Part shown: piece by piece, positions 17,648 to 21,628 of the stretch
Position numbering within the stretch: the first letter of the stretch is position 1
Layout of the letters: each line of letters starts with the position of its first letter
Origin: Chara braunii
Taxonomy: Eukaryota > Streptophyta > Charophyceae > Charales > Characeae
NCBI GenBank assembly: GCA_003427395.1
Contig: BFEA01000022.1
Span: 949,315 to 970,942 of the forward strand
Length of the DNA stretch: 21,628 nucleotides
Reading direction: 5' to 3'
The notes under the pieces: model-generated
Databases searched by the model: none
Told to the model about the DNA's origin: nothing
What the model saw: the letters and a program-made list of their open reading frames with translations, nothing else
Translations under genes and position numbers: made by a program

Positions 17648-18911
17648 TGTTATGATTCTGGTTGTTCGTTGCCTGAAGGCCAACACTCGCTCACATAGAC
17701 TTCCAGGTATGCCCATACATACACAAAAGGAAGGGGAGAGGATAGGAGTATCACACCGCACAGGGAGAGATAACACCGCGGAAGACTTGATCATGCGATA
17801 TGACAGGGTACACTAAAAGTGCAATTCACTCCACTCAATCCTCACAACCAGTCATAGAGAAAAGTCGAGCAGATCACATCCAGGAAAACAATGAAACGAT
17901 GATAGTCCAAACACGGTATCACACTGTTTATTAAACTCAGAGTCTCGAATTGTCGGGATAACTTCACTACTACAGTGGGCTGCTCAGAAATGAGCAGCGC
18001 TTCACTCCCCAACCCTGATTAGCACCCGTACCACCCCCTGAGTCCCTGAAACATCAAGCGCCACCCAGATACAGCCTCCTGAGGGAAGCGCCACCCTGAA
18101 ACAGACCTCTGAGGCCAAGCGCCACTCAGAGGATGAAGAAGAAGACCAGCGCCACAGTATCTGATGATGACGAAGTGTCGGAAGACTTCCCGGGTGGAAG
18201 TATGCAGCAGCGCCACCAAACCCTGACAAGATGACCTCTGAGGAAGAAAGTTGCAGCTATGGCTGCAGCGCCAACACCCTGGAACCCCGCTCCAGGGGAG
18301 GGTCCAGCAGGGCACCAATCTCTCTCGCCTCCAGCAGACCTCGATAAATCAGACCTATGTCAGCCCCTACGTGCTGGCAGTGCAACGCAGGTCCCAGCTA
18401 TGGCCGACGCTCGCAAGGTCTGGCTATGCCTGTCTCTCTCCATGCTGAGCTGTCACCACTTCCGGTTCACGCGTAGCGCAGCAGCGATGTACACGGTACC
18501 AACTGCCAAAAGCCCTGAACCGATGTGCCCAATCTATCTATAGACTACAACTAGCTTAGACTCGACCTAGACCGGACTGACTGACCGACCGGTACCGTAT
18601 CTGTTTCGGCCTCTCGGCCTCTACCGGACCCGTCTATAGGCTATAGGACCGTTTATCAGAATAGGCCTTTAGGGCCTGTCTGTCCTAAGGGTAGGCCGGG
18701 CCTGCTTTACGCAGTTAGGGTAGCTGTAGGGAATCCTGTTAGTACCGGGCCTGTGCTCACCCGGATTTGCAGATATATCCCTCACGAATTTCCCTCACGG
18801 GTAGGTCTCTCAGTTAGCCCTCAACCAAACAAAATTGTGAATCTGTCCTACCTATAGTACAGCCTCGACAGAGAAAGGCTACAGGCGACCAGAAAACAGC
18901 AAGTCATTGTA
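17648..18911 (-). repeat. 5' LTR of element B (1264 bp, long form)
   Basis: Aligns to the 3' LTR at 17648-17814 and about 18444-18911. It contains about 630 bp that the other copy lacks, plus small duplications (about 18 bp near 18630-18655 and about 13 bp near 18778-18795). A minus-strand TATA-like GATATATC lies near 18772-18779. The outer terminus reads TA instead of TG (18910-18911 versus 13058-13059), a single transition. Confidence 0.9.
17995..18273. repeat. AGCGCCAC motif array with about 30-bp spacing
   Basis: AGCGCCAC occurs at 18057, 18087, 18118, 18148 and 18209, with AGCGCCAA at 18267 and a related agcgcttcac near 17995. Intervals are 30, 31, 30, 61 and 58 bp, that is one or two steps of about 30. 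Between motifs the best-kept units share accctgaaacag-cct-ctgagg. It lies wholly in the segment absent from the 3' LTR. Confidence 0.7.
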
Positions 18912-18915
18912 TCAC
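18912..18915. repeat. Direct repeat flanking element B (right)
   Basis: tcac, identical to 12455-12458. Confidence 0.6.
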
Positions 18916-20888
18916 GGGTTCAAACACTCAGGCGTGAACTCGATACCGTACACAGGTAAGGTCAGAACTAGGGATCGAACCTTGGGATCTGCATTCGCTA
19001 CTGCTAGCAGGTGAAAACCATTGCATATGGCTTGTGTGCAAGTTTTTCATGCATGCTGGTGGCAATGCAGCAGCAGATTCTCATCGTCTTCTAGAGCGGC
19101 GTTTGACTTTTAAGGCCGGCGGGCACAATTGACAGTGGTGAGAATTAAGTAAGGAGGAGGACTGAAGGAGAAGTGGTTAGGGTGAAGGGAACCTACCGAG
19201 CGAGTGGAGCGACAAGGAGCGAACTACGCAACTTCCATTGACGAAGTGAATTTTCGCAGAATCTCTGAACCCTCTTTTTGCTGGCTCTCATGCATTCTGA
19301 TGTTCGAAAATTGTTGGTTCTTCTTGGAATAAGTTGCTGTCTTTGCAGCCGACGACAATTAGATCTATGAGTAGGAACACTTGTACATTTAACAAGTAGT
19401 ATAGCCTGCTGGATGAAAGGCTCCCCATGGTTCTCATGGAGAGGATAGGGTTTCATGCCTGCCAGGGGCCCTGGAAACCTTGGTAGAACCTATCCCTGTC
19501 AGGTTGATCCTCGGGGGGTGAAACTCTAGGGGCAAGCTACGCGAGGGTCCAAAGTCGGCAGACAGCTTGCATGAAGTATAGGGCCTGAACTCTGGCACAT
19601 GAGCACATAAAGTAGTCGTATGGCCAATGAGTGCGAGGCACTTATTGAACAACCTGGCTACGCCCAAGGACCGGTGTGACGATCTACTTTCTGCGAGTGC
19701 ACAATTTTCGGCGCAGTTGATGGCAGGCCCGAATTGGATCCATGTATGATTACGGGGCTAATTACGCTGCTGCGCCTTAGACTTTGTTTTAATTTTTTAG
19801 AAATGCGATTCGGAACGAATTTGCTGGGTAGATAGGATATTTTCACAAATTCTATTCGGGTCTCTGGGTGCTCGGCGGTTAGGACGCGCATTAGCATGCG
19901 GGAATAAAAATGCTGACATGTCTTCTTCTTCCCTTTTCTTGAATTTTGGGAATGATAGTTGGGAGCTTTTGGCGCGACCTTCGCGCGGGCTGAATTTTTG
20001 AATTTTGAATTTATCTGGGTTGCGTGGTTCTCCGCGTGTGTAATCACGATTTTCGCTGCAGAAATAGGACTTCAATTAGCATAGGATTTTGGGCTCGCTG
20101 CACCGGGAGTGTAATTGAATGCTGCTTCTTGCTCGCACGTGCTTTGCTACACGCGCCTTAATTCTGATCTCAACCGTCAATCCCGCCCTTCTTCTCTCTT
20201 GGTCCCTCATGTGTAACTGCATATTCTCCCCTCTGCCTTCGTTTCGTGCCCATACATTCTCCTACCTTTTGTTCGTTCTCATTGGTCGAGATGATGCGTG
20301 CTGGGATCGATGTGTGGAGCATGGCTAAGTCCCCCATGCCGCGATCCAGGTATGCAGACCGCAGGCAATCCCTTCTCTTCTCCCCGTTCCTCTGTCTAAT
20401 CCTGGTTATCTCGCACCGGCCTTCTCACTCTAACCCAGTAAGCGCAATCATGTCTATGTAATAACCCGCCATAGCACACACTGAGAACACTGCTGATTTC
20501 TGAGTCCTGCCGATGGAATGGATGCCTTGCTGAGATTCCCACATTCTGTTGAGTTTTGTAAGTCTGTGTGTGTGTGTGTGCTTGGTGACCTACGTGCCTG
20601 TCTGAGTGTTTGTCGGCATGAGTGTGTTTGTGACCCGCAAGGGTACTTGCTTGTTTTGAAGGCCCGTAGGGCCGGTACTAACCTGTGCCCGTGATATTCA
20701 CGGTCGCAGCAGGGAAAGCACTCAAGTGGCGGAGCAAGAGGCCCGCGACGCTTAGAGCAGCGGAAAAACACTCAAATAGCAAGTAGGCCGGTAACGCACC
20801 CAGTTGAAGTAGATGTGCCGGGTACTCAAGGCCGAGCAGAAGAAGACAAAGTTGGCATTTTTTAGAGGCCCAGTAGCGGTAGGCTAGG
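18916..20888. other. Unassigned non-coding region
   Basis: About 2 kb with no protein domain recognised on either strand and no resemblance to the LTRs of A, B or D that I could find by eye, apart from a 12-mer at 20676-20687. It begins with two opposed tRNA B-box-like motifs (about 18916 and 18970-18980) and includes a short TG microsatellite. It may be single-copy host sequence or an older repeat. Confidence 0.5.
20565..20580. repeat. (TG)n microsatellite, 16 bp
   Basis: Eight TG units. Confidence 0.95.
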
Positions 20889-21628
20889 TGTTACATGCAC
20901 AGATATGTGATGTTTGTAATAACCGAGGAACTGCAATGTGACGAAAAGGACTGAAATCGACAATGCGGTGAGAGTAGAATCTCGACAGACANTGTGCATT
21001 CTCATACATANAAAAGTGCTGAATAGCGCAGGGAAGACTTAGATACAAAGACTGACCTGACAAGGACTAACCTTACACACGTAGTAGCAAGTAGCGAAAC
21101 AGACTGCTAGAATGTTGATAACTAGTCCAACCGATGGTTGAACTCAGACCAAACATGCATCGTACCCCTCACCAGGTGTGAAGGAGCCTGGCGCTGCACA
21201 CAGGAAGAAAGCGCCAGGTCCAGACATGCATAGACGAAGAGGTAAGGATCAGACGAAAGGAGGGAGGAAGATGGGAGTGTTGTTAACACCAAGTCTTTGT
21301 CACCGATCCCAAATAACCCCTCGTTGTCAGGTCTGAATCCCAAAAAGTCGAGTCTTGGATCCGATATCACCAAGCTCGGTATCTCTTCTCTAGCAGTCTG
21401 CAAATGCAGTGAAGTCAAGGGTTGAGAGGGAGAGAAGGAGATGGTGGACTGAGAAGAAGAGGAAGAAGAACTCTCTCTCTCTCACTGTTACGAACCNGNT
21501 ACTAACCTGTGATGTGGCGCTGTGCTGCAGGTACCTTGAAGACGAAGCTGGAGCAACGGCGCTGCAGGTAGGTACCCCTGGCCTCCGCCCAAGCTCTCTC
21601 TCTCTCTCTACCACTATCCTAGCTATGG
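20889..21628 (-). mobile_element. Family D LTR, copy 3, cut by window end
   Basis: Begins TGTTACATGC at 20889, the inverted match of the start of copy 1. From about 21020 it follows the reverse complement of copy 1 and the direct sequence of copy 2: gaagacttagatac, the tggcgct...agcgcca block, ggatccgatatc region, gagaagaagaggaagaagaactctctctc, tactaacctgtg, and caggtacctt-gaagacgaagctgga. It contains four isolated N bases. Whether it is solo or part of a full element cannot be told, because it runs out of the window. Confidence 0.85.

Larger units (their letters stand above)
12459..18911 (-). mobile_element. Element B: internally deleted Ty3/Gypsy chromovirus
   Basis: Two LTRs in the same orientation (17648-18911 and 12459-13059) enclose, on the minus strand, a PBS, a leader, gag with zinc knuckle, a protease with DCGA, the first RT blocks, then directly the end of integrase with a chromodomain and a polypurine tract. 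A 4-bp repeat tcac flanks the whole. Compared with element A, about 2.1 kb covering most of RT, RNase H and the integrase zinc and catalytic domains is missing. Shared parts of the two LTRs differ by about 5% by eye, mostly transitions. The element is non-autonomous. Confidence 0.92.

Noticed and set aside
19193-20075. Several minus-strand ORFs of 77-129 codons
   Set aside because: They overlap one another in different frames, show no recognisable domain and lack supporting splice or codon evidence.

Overview
This window is a stack of decayed LTR retrotransposons from a large, repeat-rich eukaryotic genome. I see no host gene I can support, and no bacterial or phage-type content. Two different Ty3/Gypsy chromoviruses (elements A and B, both on the minus strand) and three copies of a third LTR family (family D) account for about 18.8 kb of the 21.6 kb. 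The chromodomain-bearing integrases, initiator-Met-like primer binding sites and GA/CT microsatellites fit a streptophyte. The integrase of element A resembles, from memory, Ty3/Gypsy proteins of charophyte algae such as Chara. That host guess is tentative because no search was run.

Layout: 1-744 is a pyrimidine-rich stretch without a supported gene, followed by an 81-bp GA microsatellite (745-825). Family D LTR copy 1 (plus orientation) runs from 826 to 2022, where it is cut off by element A. Element A fills about 2023-12458 and reads right to left: 5' LTR (11175 upward), PBS (11160-11171), long leader, gag (9880 to 8026), protease, reverse transcriptase, RNase H, integrase with chromodomain (ending 3080), polypurine tract (3043-3056) and 3' LTR (2023-3042). 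A solo family D LTR (copy 2, 6405-7734, containing a 175-base assembly gap) splits A's protease at its catalytic motif and has a 4/5-matching 5-bp target duplication. Element B (12459-18911) abuts A's 5' LTR. It too reads right to left: 5' LTR (17648-18911), PBS, leader, gag, protease, the first part of RT, then a large internal deletion to the end of integrase and a chromodomain, a polypurine tract and a 3' LTR (12459-13059). B is flanked by a 4-bp direct repeat (tcac). Region 18916-20888 is unassigned DNA. Family D copy 3 (minus orientation) starts at 20889 and runs off the window.

All gag and pol reading frames are broken by stops and frameshifts, so neither A nor B can be autonomous as it stands. 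The nesting gives an order: D copy 1 came before A, A came before D copy 2, and B probably came late. Family D was therefore mobile both before and after A arrived.

No clear new biological system was found. The best leads are: the two LTRs of A share R/U5-like sequence but have unrelated U3-like halves; B's internal deletion carries a 17-bp duplicate of sequence found about 370 bp away; B's 5' LTR has a segment of about 630 bp, missing from its 3' LTR, that carries an AGCGCCAC motif with about 30-bp spacing; and the U3 of family D is built from hairpin-forming repeats.
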